This document shows positions 25,802 through 35,847 of a stretch of 64,000 nt of DNA, piece after piece. The notes under the pieces are model-generated. The model was not told where the DNA came from, searched no databases, and worked only from the letters and a program-made list of their open reading frames with translations. This DNA comes from Pseudomonas cerasi. GTDB taxonomy: Bacteria; Pseudomonadota; Gammaproteobacteria; Pseudomonadales; Pseudomonadaceae. The translations under genes were made by a program, and so were the position numbers. The stretch spans positions 496,001 to 560,000 of the forward strand of contig NZ_LT222319.1 in NCBI RefSeq assembly GCF_900074915.1, in the 5' to 3' direction. The first letter of the stretch is position 1, and each line of letters begins with the position of its first letter.

Positions 25802-27607
25802 ATGCCTGACTACAAGGCCCCCTTGCGTGATATTCGTTTTGTTCGTGATGAACTGCTCGGCTATGAAGCGCACTATCAGAGTCTGCCAGCCTGTCATGAC
25901 GCCACTCCGGACATGGTCGACGCCATTCTGGAAGAGGGTGCCAAGTTCTGTGAGCAGGTGCTGGCACCGCTGAACCGTGTGGGCGATACCGAGGGTTGCA
26001 CCTGGAGCGAGTCGGGCGTGAAGACGCCGACCGGCTTCAAACAGGCTTACAAACAGTTCGTCGAAGGCGGCTGGCCAAGTCTGGCGCATGACGTTGCGCA
26101 CGGCGGTCAGGGTCTGCCCGAGTCGCTGGGCCTGGCGGTCAGCGAGATGGTCGGTGAGGCGAACTGGTCGTGGGGCATGTACCCTGGCCTGTCACACGGT
26201 GCGATGAACACGATCTCCGAGCACGGCACGCCCGAGCAGCAGGAAGCGTATCTGACCAAGCTGGTGTCCGGCGAATGGACCGGCACCATGTGCCTGACCG
26301 AGTCGCATTGCGGTACCGACCTGGGCATGCTGCGCACCAGAGCAGAGCCTCAGGCTGACGGGACCTACAAGGTTACCGGCACCAAGATTTTCATTTCCGC
26401 TGGCGAACACGACATGGCCGATAACATCGTCCACATCGTGCTGGCCCGCCTGCCGGACGCACCGGCTGGCACCAAAGGCATTTCGCTGTTCATCGTGCCC
26501 AAGTTTCTCTCGGCTGCCGATGGCGGCATCGGTGAGCGCAACGCCGTGAACTGCGGCTCCATCGAGCACAAGATGGGCATCCACGGCAACGCCACCTGCG
26601 TGATGAACTTCGATGGCGCTACCGGTTACCTGATCGGGCCGGCGAACAAGGGCCTGAACTGCATGTTCACGTTCATGAACACCGCGCGTCTGGGGACTGC
26701 ACTGCAAGGTCTGGCGCACGCCGAAGTCGCCTTCCAGGGCGGCCTGCAATATGCCCGTGACCGCCTGCAAATGCGTTCGCTGACCGGCCCCAAGGCACCG
26801 GAAAAAGCCGCCGATCCGATCATCGTTCACCCTGATGTGCGTCGCATGCTGCTGACCATGAAGGCGTTCGCCGAAGGCACCCGTGCCATGGTGTACTTCA
26901 CAGCCAAACAGGTCGACATCGTCAAGTACAGCGAAGACCCGGAGCAAAAGAAAGCCGCTGACGCGCTGCTGGCGTTCATGACCCCGATTGCCAAGGCGTT
27001 CATGACGGAAGTGGGCTTTGAAGCCGCCAACCACGGCGTGCAGATCTACGGCGGCCACGGCTTCATTGCCGAGTGGGGCATGGAGCAGAACGTTCGCGAC
27101 AGCCGGATTTCGATGCTGTACGAAGGCACCACCGGTATCCAGGCGCTCGATCTGCTGGGCCGCAAGGTGCTGATGACCCAGGGCGAAGCGCTCAAGGGCT
27201 TCACCAAGATCGTTCACAAGTTCTGCCAGAGCAATGAAGGCAACGAAGTCGTTCAGGAGTTTGTGACGCCACTGGCTGCGCTGAACAAGGAGTGGGGCGA
27301 CCTGACCCTCAAAGTCGGTATGGCGGCGATGAAGGATCGCGAAGAAGTGGGTGCTGCGTCGGTGGACTACGTCATGTTCTCCGGCTATGCCTGCCTGGCG
27401 TACTTCTGGGCCGACATGGCGCGTGTTGCGGCCGAGAAACTGGCGGCCGGTACGTCTGACGAAGCGTTCTACCGCGCCAAGATCCAGACCGCGCGCTTCT
27501 ACTTCCAGCGCATCCTGCCGCGCACCCGTACCCACGTGGCGGCCATTCTGTCGGGCGCTGCCAACCTGATGGACATGAAGGAAGAAGATTTCGGCCTGGC
27601 TTACTAA
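25802..27607 (+). CDS. Acyl-CoA dehydrogenase, DmdC-like long form (first copy)
   Basis: A 601-residue FAD enzyme starting MPDYKAPLRDIRFVRDELL. It has the extra N-terminal helical region of long acyl-CoA dehydrogenases, then GTMCLTESHCGTDLGMLRTR (flavin/substrate contact), KIFISAGEHD, NCGSIEHKMGIHGNATCVMNF, and the C-terminal IYGGHGFIAEWGMEQNVRD with MLYEGTTGIQALDLL, which carries the catalytic Glu region. These enzymes oxidise acyl-CoA or 3-methylmercaptopropionyl-CoA; the substrate here is unknown. A close paralogue lies 1.8 kb downstream. A strong terminator follows. Confidence 0.92.
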   Translation: MPDYKAPLRDIRFVRDELLGYEAHYQSLPACHDATPDMVDAILEEGAKFCEQVLAPLNRVGDTEGCTWSESGVKTPTGFKQAYKQFVEGGWPSLAHDVAHGGQGLPESLGLAVSEMVGEANWSWGMYPGLSHGAMNTISEHGTPEQQEAYLTKLVSGEWTGTMCLTESHCGTDLGMLRTRAEPQADGTYKVTGTKIFISAGEHDMADNIVHIVLARLPDAPAGTKGISLFIVPKFLSAADGGIGERNAVNCGSIEHKMGIHGNATCVMNFDGATGYLIGPANKGLNCMFTFMNTARLGTALQGLAHAEVAFQGGLQYARDRLQMRSLTGPKAPEKAADPIIVHPDVRRMLLTMKAFAEGTRAMVYFTAKQVDIVKYSEDPEQKKAADALLAFMTPIAKAFMTEVGFEAANHGVQIYGGHGFIAEWGMEQNVRDSRISMLYEGTTGIQALDLLGRKVLMTQGEALKGFTKIVHKFCQSNEGNEVVQEFVTPLAALNKEWGDLTLKVGMAAMKDREEVGAASVDYVMFSGYACLAYFWADMARVAAEKLAAGTSDEAFYRAKIQTARFYFQRILPRTRTHVAAILSGAANLMDMKEEDFGLAY

Positions 27608-27624
27608 GCTTCGCTGGCGTCATG

Positions 27625-27659
27625 AAAACCGCCTGATCGCTGATCAGGCGGTTTTTTTA
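27625..27659 (+). terminator. Rho-independent terminator after acyl-CoA dehydrogenase
   Basis: AACCGCCTGATC-GCT-GATCAGGCGGTT followed by T6: a textbook 12-bp stem and U-run. Confidence 0.93.
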
Positions 27660-27756
27660 TGGGTGCGTTTTAGCGCATCGCTGTATTCGAATCTCCAGCG
27701 AAACCTGGGAAGGCGTTCAGGCCCCGTGCATAGTCATGATGTTCTTCAGTACACCT

Positions 27757-27830
27757 CTCGTTCCTCACGCTCCGCGTGGGAATGCAGTTCGTGACGCTCT
27801 GTGTCACCCAACGCATGCCGACGCGGCGCA
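27757..27830. repeat. Dispersed intergenic repeat
   Basis: TCGTTCCTCACGCTCCGCG and TGACGCTCTGTGTCA units match the repeats at 9600-9665 and 19570-19625. The 377-bp gap between the acyl-CoA dehydrogenase and the diguanylate cyclase contains this element and the cyclase promoter, and no other gene. Confidence 0.65.
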
Positions 27831-27984
27831 TGGACGCAAGAAGCCCGCAATAAACATTTCCCGCTTCCTGCCGTTACAGAAATTAAGTTGTTTGTTGATC
27901 CTGCCGATGCATTGTTTGCTGGGGAGGGGCACAATGCCATCAGGCCAGCCAGTCATCCAGATGCCGGGTAGGAGATAACCCCTT

Positions 27985-29283
27985 TTGTTGCGTCCATCAG
28001 CTGCACGCTTGAGTCATTTTCTGCCTTCACTGGGCTTGCTGGTGGCGGGGCTCGCGGCTGCGTACGTAAAGGACCTGAACGTCTTCTTCACTTCGCTGTT
28101 CAACGTGCTCCCGACGCTGGTTCTGCTGTTGGGCGGCGCGTACTGCTGTGTTTACCGACGTCAGCGCGAGCTGTTTCTGATGCTCACGGTGTATATCGCC
28201 TACTACCTGCTCGATACCCAGACCGATTACTACCGTGACCACGGCAAGGTCCGCGAAGATGCGGCGGTGATCTTTCACCTGGTCTGCCTGCTGCTGCCGC
28301 TGCTGTTCGGGCTGTATGCAGCATGGGAGGAGCGAACGCATCTGTTCCAGGACATGGTCGCGCGGCTCGCGGTGCTGGTAGCGCTGGGCGGCGTGGCGGT
28401 GGGGCTTGAACAAAGTTATCCGGTCGAGCTGCAAGTCTGGCTGGCCGACATCCGCTGGCCTGTCCTGCATGGCGCATGGATGAGCCTGATCCAGTTGTCT
28501 TACGCGATGTTCCTCGTGTCATTCGGGGTGCTGATCTGGCAATACCTGGAAAAGCCGCGACCGCTGCATGCGGCGCAGATTGTCGGCCTGCTGGGTTTGT
28601 TCTGGGCATTGCCCAAGACCTTCATCCTGCCGTTCACGCTGAACATCCTGTGCAGCCAGGTGATGCTGATGATTGCCGCTGCTGTCGCTCATGAGGCCTA
28701 TCAGATGGCCTTCCGCGACGAGCTCACCGGGTTGCCTGGGCGTCGGGCGCTCAATGAGCGCATGCAGCGTCTGGGTCGCAACTATGTGCTGGCGATGAGC
28801 GACGTGGATCACTTCAAGAAATTCAACGATACCCACGGCCATGATGTGGGAGATCAGGTGCTGCGTCTGGTGGCCAGCAAACTGTCGAAAATCACCAGCG
28901 GCGGTGGCAAGGCCTATCGTTATGGTGGCGAAGAGTTCGCCATTGTGTTCGCCGCCAAGACTATCGATGAGTGCATGCCGCACCTGGAAGCCATCCGCGA
29001 GACCATCGCCAATTACGAGATTCAGCTGCGCAACAAGGACAGTCGCCCTCAGGACGATCAGCAAGGCCGGCAGCGCCGCAGCGGGGCGCAGTCAGGCAGT
29101 GTGTCGGTGACGGTGAGTATCGGCGTTGCCGAACGCCAGCCGGAGCATCGCACGCCCGAAGAGGTGCTCAAATGCGCCGACCAGGCGCTGTATGCGGCCA
29201 AGGGTGCCGGGCGCAATTGTGTGGTGGCTTACGGGCAGTTGAACCGACGTGGCGCTGTCCGCACAACTGAAGCGGCAACCTGA
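27985..29283 (+). CDS. Membrane-bound diguanylate cyclase (GGDEF)
   Basis: A 432-residue protein. About seven N-terminal hydrophobic segments (residues 10-235) form a membrane sensor module. A GGDEF domain follows, with the active-site motif GGEEF at 314-318, the FRDELTGLPGRRALNERM entry and DVDHFKKFNDTHGH metal/GTP residues. It makes c-di-GMP from two GTP. A Gln/Arg-rich insertion (about 350-370) precedes the final strand. The start is TTG 27985 with AGGAGATA upstream; no ATG fits. It lies between two paralogous acyl-CoA dehydrogenase genes. Confidence 0.9.
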   Translation: MLRPSAARLSHFLPSLGLLVAGLAAAYVKDLNVFFTSLFNVLPTLVLLLGGAYCCVYRRQRELFLMLTVYIAYYLLDTQTDYYRDHGKVREDAAVIFHLVCLLLPLLFGLYAAWEERTHLFQDMVARLAVLVALGGVAVGLEQSYPVELQVWLADIRWPVLHGAWMSLIQLSYAMFLVSFGVLIWQYLEKPRPLHAAQIVGLLGLFWALPKTFILPFTLNILCSQVMLMIAAAVAHEAYQMAFRDELTGLPGRRALNERMQRLGRNYVLAMSDVDHFKKFNDTHGHDVGDQVLRLVASKLSKITSGGGKAYRYGGEEFAIVFAAKTIDECMPHLEAIRETIANYEIQLRNKDSRPQDDQQGRQRRSGAQSGSVSVTVSIGVAERQPEHRTPEEVLKCADQALYAAKGAGRNCVVAYGQLNRRGAVRTTEAAT

Positions 29284-29452
29284 GCAAGCCCTTACACTTC
29301 CCGTGACCTGTTATGACTATTCAGTCATGACACGACCCTATGTCTCTGAAATGTTGTTCGGTTAGACTCGTGGAACTCGACTGCTGATCTGCGTCGCTGG
29401 ATGCATCGATCGGCTTCCCAAAGCATTTCGATCCGTGTTCACGAGGTTTGCC

Positions 29453-31231
29453 ATGGCTGACTATAAAGCGCCACTGCGCGATATGCGCTTCGTCCTCAAT
29501 GAAGTCTTCGAGGTTTCAAAGCTCTGGGCTCAACTGCCCGAGCTGGCCGAAACCGTCGACGCTGAAACGGTCGAAGCCATTCTCGAAGAAGCCGGTAAAG
29601 TGACCAGCAAGACCATTGCGCCGCTGAGCCGCAACGGTGACGAGGAGGGCTGCCACTGGAAGGACACCGTCGTCACCACACCTGCAGGTTTCCCCGAGGC
29701 CTATAAGACCTACGCTGAGGGCGGCTGGGTCGGTGTAGGCGGTAACCCCGAGTTTGGCGGCATGGGCATGCCCAAGGTGGTGTCGGCTCAGGTCGAAGAG
29801 ATGCTCAACTCTGCCAGCCTGGCGTTCGGTCTGTACGCGATGCTCACGTCCGGCGCCTGCGTATCGATAGACACCCACGCCAGTGAAGCGCTCAAGACCA
29901 AATTTCTGCCCAATATGTATTCAGGCGTCTGGGCCGGGTCGATGTGCCTGACCGAGGCCCACGCCGGTACGGATCTGGGCATGATTCGCACCCGCGCCGA
30001 ACCCCAGGCGGACGGCGCTTACCAGATCACCGGCAGCAAGATTTTCATTACCGGTGGCGAACACGACCTGACCGAAAACATCATCCATCTGGTGCTGGCC
30101 AAGTTGCCGGATGCACCGCCTGGCCCGAAAGGCATCTCGCTGTTTCTGGTGCCCAAGTTCATGGTCGCTGACGACGGCAGCATCGGCGAGCGCAACGCCG
30201 TCAGTTGTGGCTCGATCGAGCACAAGATGGGCATCCAGGCGTCTGCAACGTGTGTGATGAACTTCGACGCCGCCACTGGTTACCTGATCGGTGAGCCGAA
30301 CAAAGGGCTGGCGGCGATGTTCACGATGATGAACTACGAGCGCCTCGGCGTCGGTATCCAGGGCCTGGCCTCTGGCGTGCGCTCTTATCAGGCCGCCGTC
30401 GAGTATGCGCAGGACCGTCTGCAGAGCCGTGCCCCGACCGGTGCGCAGAACAAGGACAAGGCCGCTGACCCGATCATCGTCCATCCTGACGTGCGTCGCA
30501 TGCTCTTGACCATGAAGGCGTTCAACGAAGGCGGTCGTGCGTTTTCCAGCTACGTCGCCCTGCAACTGGATATCGCCAAGTTCAGCGAAGACGATGCCGC
30601 GCGCAAGCGTGCCGATGATCTGGTGGCGCTGCTGACGCCCGTCTCCAAGGCGTTCCTGAGTGATATCGGTCTGGAAACCACCGTTCATGGTCAGCAGGTA
30701 TTCGGCGGCCACGGTTACATCCGCGAGTGGGGCCAGGAGCAACTGGTGCGTGACGTGCGTATCACGCAGATCTACGAAGGCACCAACGGCATTCAGGCGC
30801 TGGACCTGGTCGGGCGCAAGATCGTCGGTTCGAATGGCGCTTTCTATCAGCTGTTTTCCGATGAAGTCCGCCAGTTCATCAGCGGCTCGGACAACGCGCT
30901 CGGCGAGTTTACTCAGCCGCTGAGCAAAGCCTTGAACATGCTGGATGAGCTGACCGGCTGGGTGCTGGATCGCTCGCGTAACAACCCCAATGAAATCGGC
31001 GCAGCCTCTGTGGAATATCTGCATCTGTTCGGTTACACGGCGTATGCCTACATGTGGGCCATGATGGCCAAGGCAGCACTCGGTAAAGAGCAGCAGGAAG
31101 AGTTCTACGCAAGCAAGCTGGGTACTGCACGCTTCTACTTCGCACGTCTGCTGCCGCGTATTCACTCGCTGGATGCCTCGGTGCGCGCGGGCAGCGATTC
31201 GCTGTACCTGTTGAAGGCGTCACAATTCTGA
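29453..31231 (+). CDS. Acyl-CoA dehydrogenase, DmdC-like long form (second copy)
   Basis: A 592-residue paralogue of the enzyme at 25802-27607, starting MADYKAPLRDMRFVLNEVFE. It shares GSMCLTEAHAGTDLGMIRTR, KIFITGGEHD, GSIEHKMGIQASATCVMNF and FGGHGYIREWGQEQLVRDVR. The ATG at 29453 is chosen; a GTG/ATG-type upstream extension (MFTRFA) is unlikely. Its substrate is unknown; conserved side-by-side copies suggest related acyl-CoAs. Its 3' end lies close to the GacA box of the downstream regulatory RNA. Confidence 0.92.
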   Translation: MADYKAPLRDMRFVLNEVFEVSKLWAQLPELAETVDAETVEAILEEAGKVTSKTIAPLSRNGDEEGCHWKDTVVTTPAGFPEAYKTYAEGGWVGVGGNPEFGGMGMPKVVSAQVEEMLNSASLAFGLYAMLTSGACVSIDTHASEALKTKFLPNMYSGVWAGSMCLTEAHAGTDLGMIRTRAEPQADGAYQITGSKIFITGGEHDLTENIIHLVLAKLPDAPPGPKGISLFLVPKFMVADDGSIGERNAVSCGSIEHKMGIQASATCVMNFDAATGYLIGEPNKGLAAMFTMMNYERLGVGIQGLASGVRSYQAAVEYAQDRLQSRAPTGAQNKDKAADPIIVHPDVRRMLLTMKAFNEGGRAFSSYVALQLDIAKFSEDDAARKRADDLVALLTPVSKAFLSDIGLETTVHGQQVFGGHGYIREWGQEQLVRDVRITQIYEGTNGIQALDLVGRKIVGSNGAFYQLFSDEVRQFISGSDNALGEFTQPLSKALNMLDELTGWVLDRSRNNPNEIGAASVEYLHLFGYTAYAYMWAMMAKAALGKEQQEEFYASKLGTARFYFARLLPRIHSLDASVRAGSDSLYLLKASQF

Positions 31232-31244
31232 CTTGGAAAAGCCT

Positions 31245-31262
31245 TGTAAGCATTTGCTTACA
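31245..31262. promoter_or_regulatory. GacA-binding upstream activating sequence
   Basis: TGTAAGCATTTGCTTACA is a perfect 18-bp match to the GacA box (TGTAAG-N6-CTTACA). That box is found upstream of rsmX, rsmY and rsmZ in pseudomonads. It lies about 60 bp before the predicted start of the RNA below, which is the usual distance. Confidence 0.93.
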
Positions 31263-31317
31263 CTGCGTGGTGCCAATTGACCTCTTCCCAAGAAAGGGAT
31301 CCAAAGTTAATCTTCGT

Positions 31318-31446
31318 TCATGGACGTAGCGCAGGACGCGCAACAAGACATAACAGGGACACGTAGGGAAGCCTGCCAGGATGGCGGGCTGAAAGGGAAA
31401 TCAGGGAAACAGTCTGGAAAGCCCCGCTTCGGCGGGGTTTTCTTTG
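31318..31446 (+). ncRNA. rsmX: RsmX/RsmY-family regulatory RNA
   Basis: An RNA of about 120-125 nt carrying eight GGA motifs (in TGGAC, AGGAC, GGGAC, GGGAAG, AGGAT, GGGAAA, GGGAAA, TGGAAA). At least two are presented in hairpin loops (GCGCAGGACGCGC and GCCTGCC-AGGAT-GGCGGGC). It ends in the terminator GCCCCGCTTCGGCGGGG-TTTT. Such RNAs sequester the translational repressors RsmA/RsmE. A perfect GacA box lies upstream, so the GacS/GacA system should control it. The 5' end is estimated; the RsmX versus RsmY label is not certain. Confidence 0.88.
31420..31446 (+). terminator. Rho-independent terminator of the Rsm RNA
   Basis: GCCCCGC-TTC-GGCGGGG followed by TTTTCTTT forms the 3' end of the regulatory RNA. 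Confidence 0.9.
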
Positions 31447-31634
31447 TTTGCGTTTTGACGATTCTGTTTTCTTTCCGCTCGCAGCACACGATGCTGTGCC
31501 CGCATTGCAACGCTTGTCCTGATCCTCTCCCGAGAAAGAATAATGGCGCGGTGCCAGAGCCGGTTGAACCCTCACCGCCGGCCAGGGTCGATTAGCTGTA
31601 TGGCCAATCAGAGCCAATCAATCAGGAGCTTTCC

Positions 31635-31796
31635 ATGGACATCATTCGTATCATTTTCGCCATCCTGCTGCCCCCGGTAGGCGTGTTCATGCAAGTAGGC
31701 TTTGCTGGCGCTTTTTGGCTGAATATCCTGCTGACCCTGCTGGGTTACATCCCGGGCATCATCCACGCGATCTACATCATCGTCTCGCGTAAGTAA
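31635..31796 (+). CDS. Pmp3/YqaE-family small membrane protein (UPF0057)
   Basis: A 53-residue protein starting MDIIRIIFAILLPPVGVFMQ and ending IIHAIYIIVSRK, with two transmembrane helices. The LPPVGVF turn and the LGYIPGIIHAIY segment are the diagnostic Pmp3/YqaE motifs. Yeast Pmp3 affects membrane potential and salt tolerance; bacterial members are often stress-induced. AGGAG lies nine bases before the ATG. A hairpin at 31814-31840 follows. Confidence 0.92.
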   Translation: MDIIRIIFAILLPPVGVFMQVGFAGAFWLNILLTLLGYIPGIIHAIYIIVSRK

Positions 31797-31813
31797 CACC
31801 TCGTCGCACTCGC

Positions 31814-31840
31814 TGATCGTTCCCTGATGCGGGAACGATC
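31814..31840. terminator. Bidirectional stem-loop between yqaE-like gene and peptidase gene
   Basis: GATCGTTCCC-TGATGCG-GGAACGATC forms a 9-10-bp stem between convergent genes. No strong U-run. Confidence 0.55.
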
Positions 31841-31851
31841 ACACGGCTCGA

Positions 31852-33678
31852 TCAAGCATCCAGCACATCCCGATAGAAACGCCATTCCTTCTCCAGCGCA
31901 TCTGCCAGGTTGTTCGCCTTGCGGAACCCGTGGTGCTCGTCCGCGTAGAAGTGCGCTTCGGTCTTGATTCCGTTGTCTTGCAATGCCTTGAGCATGGACC
32001 GGGTCTGTTCCGGAACCACCACGGCATCCAGCTCGCCCTGAAAGAAGATGACTGGCACGCTGATGCTGTCTGCGTGCAACAGGGGCGTACGAGCCTGATA
32101 GCGCTCGATGTCCTTGTCGGGATCGCCGATCAGCCAGTCCAGATAATCACCTTCGAATTTATGCGTCGCCCTGGCCAGTGCCACCGGATCGCTGACGCCG
32201 TACAGACTGGCACCCGCGCGGAATACATCGTGGAAGGCCAAGGCGCAGAGCGTGGTGTACCCACCCGCACTGCCGCCGCGAATAAACGCCTGTCGTTCGT
32301 CAATCAGGCCGCGCTCGGCCAGATGTTTCACGACTGCACAGGCATCTTCGACGTCCGCCACGCCCCAGGTGAGGTGCAGGCCTTGCCGGTACACCCGACC
32401 GTAGCCGCTGCTGCCGCGATAATTGAGGTCTGCCACGGCGAAGCCGCGGTGTGTCCAGTACTGAATGCGTGGGTCCAGCACCGGATAGCAGGCAGAGGTC
32501 GGGCCGCCATGGATGAACACCACCAGCGGTGGTTTCTCCGCGCCGGTCATGGCCGGATAGAAGTAACCATGAGCCTCGGCCCCGCCACTGGGGTAACGCA
32601 ATGTCTGAGGACGGCTGATCTGGTTGGCTGGCAGCGGCGACCCGCCTCCGGCAAGCACCTGAGCACTGCCGTCGTGGCGAGAAATAGCCAGTACCGCCGA
32701 GGTGCTTACGGCTGAGGCCGCGATGCAATAGACGAACTCTTCGTCAATGGCGAGGCTGCGAAAGCGGCTGTAACCCGCGCTGAAATCCTCGACGCTGCCG
32801 TCGGCCTGACAAAGCCCCAGAACACTTGAACCGTCTTCGAACCAGCTCGCCAGGTAACCATCGTTGATCGGCAGCCAGGTGCAGCTGCCCATTTGCCAGG
32901 GCGCGGAGGCATGATCCGCCGGGCGGGCGGAAAGCGGCGCAAACCCGGAAGGTGATTCGCCCCACGGCTGCCAGAAACCTGCACGATCTGTCAGGCAATA
33001 CAGCCGCCCGTGGGCATCGAAGCGCGGTTGTTGCAGTGACTCTTGCGCGCCGTCGCCTGCGATGCACTGCGCAGTGGCCCAGCTGCCATCGTCCTGTTTC
33101 GTCGCAGACATCAAGCGGGTGCTGGTCCACGGCTGATGCGGGCGCTGCCATTCGATCCAGGCCAGGCGTCTGCCGTCGGCGCTGACAATCGGTGATGAGT
33201 AGAAATCAGCGCCTTCGGCCAGCAACTGGCGCTTGCCGTCAGCCAGCTCGATAGCCACCAGTCGATGCGTGTTGTGGTCCTCTTCAACGGCCAGAATCTG
33301 GCCGCCGCTGAAGAACACGCCGCCGTAGCGCTGGTTGCCCTCGGTCAGCGCCACCGGCTCGCTGGCATCCAGTGCCTGTCGATACAGTTGCTGGTCGCGC
33401 TCGTTGACGAAGACTACGGCGTCGTCGGCGAGGCAGAACGAGCCACCACCGTATTCATACACCCGACTGCGCACGCTGAAGCCTTGTGGCGTCAGGCAGC
33501 GCTTGCTGTTGGCGTACCAGTGCCAGATGCGGCTGGCGCCGTCTTCGGGGCGGTATTCGTTCCAGAACAGGCCCGCCGAGCTGACATCCAGTTCGGCGAA
33601 GTCGACGCCTGCAGCGACCGCTTGGGCGGCGCTCAGGCGTTCAGGAGGATTTTGCGATGAGTCGTGAGTTTCGGTCAT
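31852..33678 (-). CDS. Prolyl-oligopeptidase-family (S9) peptidase of the PQQ operon
   Basis: A 608-residue protein. An N-terminal beta-propeller-like region (about 1-370) is followed by an alpha/beta-hydrolase domain. The domain contains [15 protein letters not shown], the nucleophile elbow GGSAGGY, an Asp near FQGELDAVV and the His in DEHHGF. Such a gene follows pqqE in several pseudomonads (called pqqM in some) and is thought to process a PQQ-related peptide, unproven here. ATG 33678 gives [19 protein letters not shown] and overlaps the pqqE 3' end by 38 bp. It is the last gene of the pqq cluster. Confidence 0.88.
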   Translation of the reverse strand: MTETHDSSQNPPERLSAAQAVAAGVDFAELDVSSAGLFWNEYRPEDGASRIWHWYANSKRCLTPQGFSVRSRVYEYGGGSFCLADDAVVFVNERDQQLYRQALDASEPVALTEGNQRYGGVFFSGGQILAVEEDHNTHRLVAIELADGKRQLLAEGADFYSSPIVSADGRRLAWIEWQRPHQPWTSTRLMSATKQDDGSWATAQCIAGDGAQESLQQPRFDAHGRLYCLTDRAGFWQPWGESPSGFAPLSARPADHASAPWQMGSCTWLPINDGYLASWFEDGSSVLGLCQADGSVEDFSAGYSRFRSLAIDEEFVYCIAASAVSTSAVLAISRHDGSAQVLAGGGSPLPANQISRPQTLRYPSGGAEAHGYFYPAMTGAEKPPLVVFIHGGPTSACYPVLDPRIQYWTHRGFAVADLNYRGSSGYGRVYRQGLHLTWGVADVEDACAVVKHLAERGLIDERQAFIRGGSAGGYTTLCALAFHDVFRAGASLYGVSDPVALARATHKFEGDYLDWLIGDPDKDIERYQARTPLLHADSISVPVIFFQGELDAVVVPEQTRSMLKALQDNGIKTEAHFYADEHHGFRKANNLADALEKEWRFYRDVLDA

Positions 33679-34810
33679 TGCGAAAGGCCAGCTCTTCAAT
33701 GGTTTGAGTAGCGGTTTCGGACTCGTCACGAGCCTGAGTGATGATCCCGTGGTGATAGGATTTGCTGCACACCGGGTCGGCATTGGCGGCGTCGCCGGTC
33801 AGCATGAAGGCCTGGCAGCGACAACCGCCGAAGTCCTTTTCCTTCTCGTCACACGAACGGCAAGGCTCGGGCATCCAGTCGTAACCGCGGAAGCGATTGA
33901 AGCCGAACGAGTCGTACCAGATGTGCTGCATGCTGTGATCGCGCACGTTGGGGAACTGGATCGGCATCTGCCGTGCGCCGTGGCAGGGCAGCGCTGTGCC
34001 ATCCGGTGTCACGGTCAGGAAGATATTGCCCCAGCCGTTCATGCATGCCTTGGGACGCTCTTCGTAATAATCAGGCGTGACGAAAATCAGCTTGCACGGA
34101 TGATTCTCTGCCTCCAGCCGGACGCGGTATTCATTGGTGACGGCTTCGGCGCGGACCAGTTGATCCTTGGTCGGCAGCAGGCCGAGGCGATTCAGGTGCG
34201 CCCAGCCATAGAACTGACAGGTCGCCAGTTCGACGAAATCCGCCTCCAGCGCGAGACACAGCTCGATGATCTTGTCGATGCGGTCGATGTTGTGTCGATG
34301 GGTGACAAAATTCAGCACCATCGGGTAGCCGTGCTTTTTGACCGCCTTGGCCATCTCCAGCTTCTGCGCGAAGGCTTTTTTCGAGCCGGCGAGCATGTTG
34401 TTGACCTGCTCGTCGCTGGCCTGAAAGCTGATCTGGATGTGGTCCAGGCCTGCTTCCTTGAAGGCGATGATCTTTTCTTCGGTAAGGCCGATGCCCGAGG
34501 TGATCAGGTTGGTGTAGAAGCCCAGACGCCGGGCCTCGGCGATCAGCTCGGCGAGGTCCTGGCGCACCAGCGGCTCGCCGCCGGAAAAACCGATCTGCGC
34601 CGCCCCTATTTCCCGCGCTTCCTGCATGACCTTGAACCACTGCTCAGTGCTCAGCTCCTGGCCCTGTTTGGCAAAATCCAGCGGGTTGGAGCAATACGGG
34701 CACTGCAACGGGCAGCGATAGGTCAGCTCGGCGAGCAGCCACAGGGGCAGCCCGACCTCGGGAGTGGGCGGTATGTACGGGGTGTTGGTGACGGGGGCCA
34801 GGTCAGACAA
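33641..34810 (-). CDS. pqqE: PqqA peptide cyclase (radical SAM)
   Basis: A 389-residue radical-SAM enzyme that crosslinks Glu and Tyr of PqqA. The SAM [4Fe-4S] motif is [11 protein letters not shown] near residue 27. A C-terminal SPASM/auxiliary-cluster region contains [23 protein letters not shown] and [20 protein letters not shown]. The start is TTG 34810 ([15 protein letters not shown]), 8 bp inside pqqD; no ATG gives a sensible N-terminus. It works with PqqD, the peptide chaperone. Confidence 0.96.
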   Translation of the reverse strand: MSDLAPVTNTPYIPPTPEVGLPLWLLAELTYRCPLQCPYCSNPLDFAKQGQELSTEQWFKVMQEAREIGAAQIGFSGGEPLVRQDLAELIAEARRLGFYTNLITSGIGLTEEKIIAFKEAGLDHIQISFQASDEQVNNMLAGSKKAFAQKLEMAKAVKKHGYPMVLNFVTHRHNIDRIDKIIELCLALEADFVELATCQFYGWAHLNRLGLLPTKDQLVRAEAVTNEYRVRLEAENHPCKLIFVTPDYYEERPKACMNGWGNIFLTVTPDGTALPCHGARQMPIQFPNVRDHSMQHIWYDSFGFNRFRGYDWMPEPCRSCDEKEKDFGGCRCQAFMLTGDAANADPVCSKSYHHGIITQARDESETATQTIEELAFRNDRNSRLIAKSS

Positions 34811-35087
34811 GATCGATCCAGTTTTTCTTTTTGGCGCCTTCCATGAACTCGTCGACGTCCATGCCCAGTTCGGGAACATTGGGGAACTGCTGCTGAAGCT
34901 CATGAATGATGGCGGTGATGGTGCGCTTGCCATCGATCAGCCCGCCAATCAGGGCCGCGCTGTCATTGAGTTTGATCATGCCTTCAGGGTAAAGCACCAC
35001 ATGCGCCTTTTGCGCAGGCTCGTACTGAAAGCGATAGCCTTGATGCCATTTGGGTGTCAACGCTCGGAACTGCGGATCGTGCTTCAT
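34803..35087 (-). CDS. pqqD: PqqA-binding protein PqqD
   Basis: A 94-residue RiPP-recognition-type protein that presents PqqA to PqqE. The typical signature [24 protein letters not shown] is followed by [20 protein letters not shown]. It overlaps pqqC by 4 bp upstream and pqqE by 8 bp downstream. Confidence 0.96.
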   Translation of the reverse strand: MKHDPQFRALTPKWHQGYRFQYEPAQKAHVVLYPEGMIKLNDSAALIGGLIDGKRTITAIIHELQQQFPNVPELGMDVDEFMEGAKKKNWIDLV

Positions 35088-35839
35088 AGCGTAATCCCCT
35101 TATGCCAGACCCTTTGGTCTGTGACGCTGTGATACGGCGGGCGGTTCAACTCGTAGGCCATGGACATCGCATCGAGCATGCTCCACAGGATATCGAGTTT
35201 GAACTGCAGGATTTCCAGCATACGCTGCTGACCTTCGTACGTAGTGTAGTGCTGTAACGTGATGGCGAGGCCGTGCTCTACATCGCGTCGGGCCTGACCC
35301 AGGCGAGTGCGGAAATACTCGTAGCCGGCCGGGTCGATCCACGGGTAGTGCTGCGGCCAGCTGTCCAGGCGCGACTGGTGGATCTGCGGTGCGAACAGTT
35401 CGGTCAGCGAGCTGCTGGCAGCTTCCTGCCAGTTGGCGCGGCGGGCGAAGTTCACGTAGGCGTCGACGGCAAAACGCACGCCTGGCAGCACCAGTTCCTG
35501 CGAGCGCAGTTGGTCCGGGTCGAGCCCGACGGCCTGGCCGAGACGCAGCCAGGCTTCGATGCCGCCGTCTTCGCCGGGCGCACCGTCATGATCGAGCAGG
35601 CGCTGAATCCACTCGCGACGGATCTCGCGATCCGGGCAGTTGGCCAGAATCGCCGCGTCCTTGAGCGGAATGTTCACCTGATAGTAGAAACGGTTGGCGA
35701 CCCAGCCCTGAATCTGCTCGCGGGTCGCACGGCCCTCGTACATCGCCACATGGAACGGGTGATAGATGTGGTAATAGGCACCCTTGGCGCGCAAGGCCTG
35801 TTCGAATTCGGCGGGGGACAGCGCAGTCGCTTCGCTCAT
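35084..35839 (-). CDS. pqqC: Pyrroloquinoline-quinone synthase
   Basis: A 251-residue cofactor-free oxidase that performs the final ring closure and eight-electron oxidation giving PQQ. Characteristic segments are [60 protein letters not shown] and [24 protein letters not shown] (named as landmarks). The start [16 protein letters not shown] at 35839 is eight bases from the pqqB stop. Confidence 0.97.
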   Translation of the reverse strand: MSEATALSPAEFEQALRAKGAYYHIYHPFHVAMYEGRATREQIQGWVANRFYYQVNIPLKDAAILANCPDREIRREWIQRLLDHDGAPGEDGGIEAWLRLGQAVGLDPDQLRSQELVLPGVRFAVDAYVNFARRANWQEAASSSLTELFAPQIHQSRLDSWPQHYPWIDPAGYEYFRTRLGQARRDVEHGLAITLQHYTTYEGQQRMLEILQFKLDILWSMLDAMSMAYELNRPPYHSVTDQRVWHKGITL

Positions 35840-35847
35840 GTCAGCTC

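Noticed and set aside
26192..27535. A 447-codon open frame opposite the first acyl-CoA dehydrogenase
   Set aside because: It is antisense to a clear enzyme gene, with no family motifs and no ribosome site.
29921..31165. A 414-codon open frame opposite the second acyl-CoA dehydrogenase
   Set aside because: It mirrors the antisense frame of the paralogue and follows from shared codon usage.
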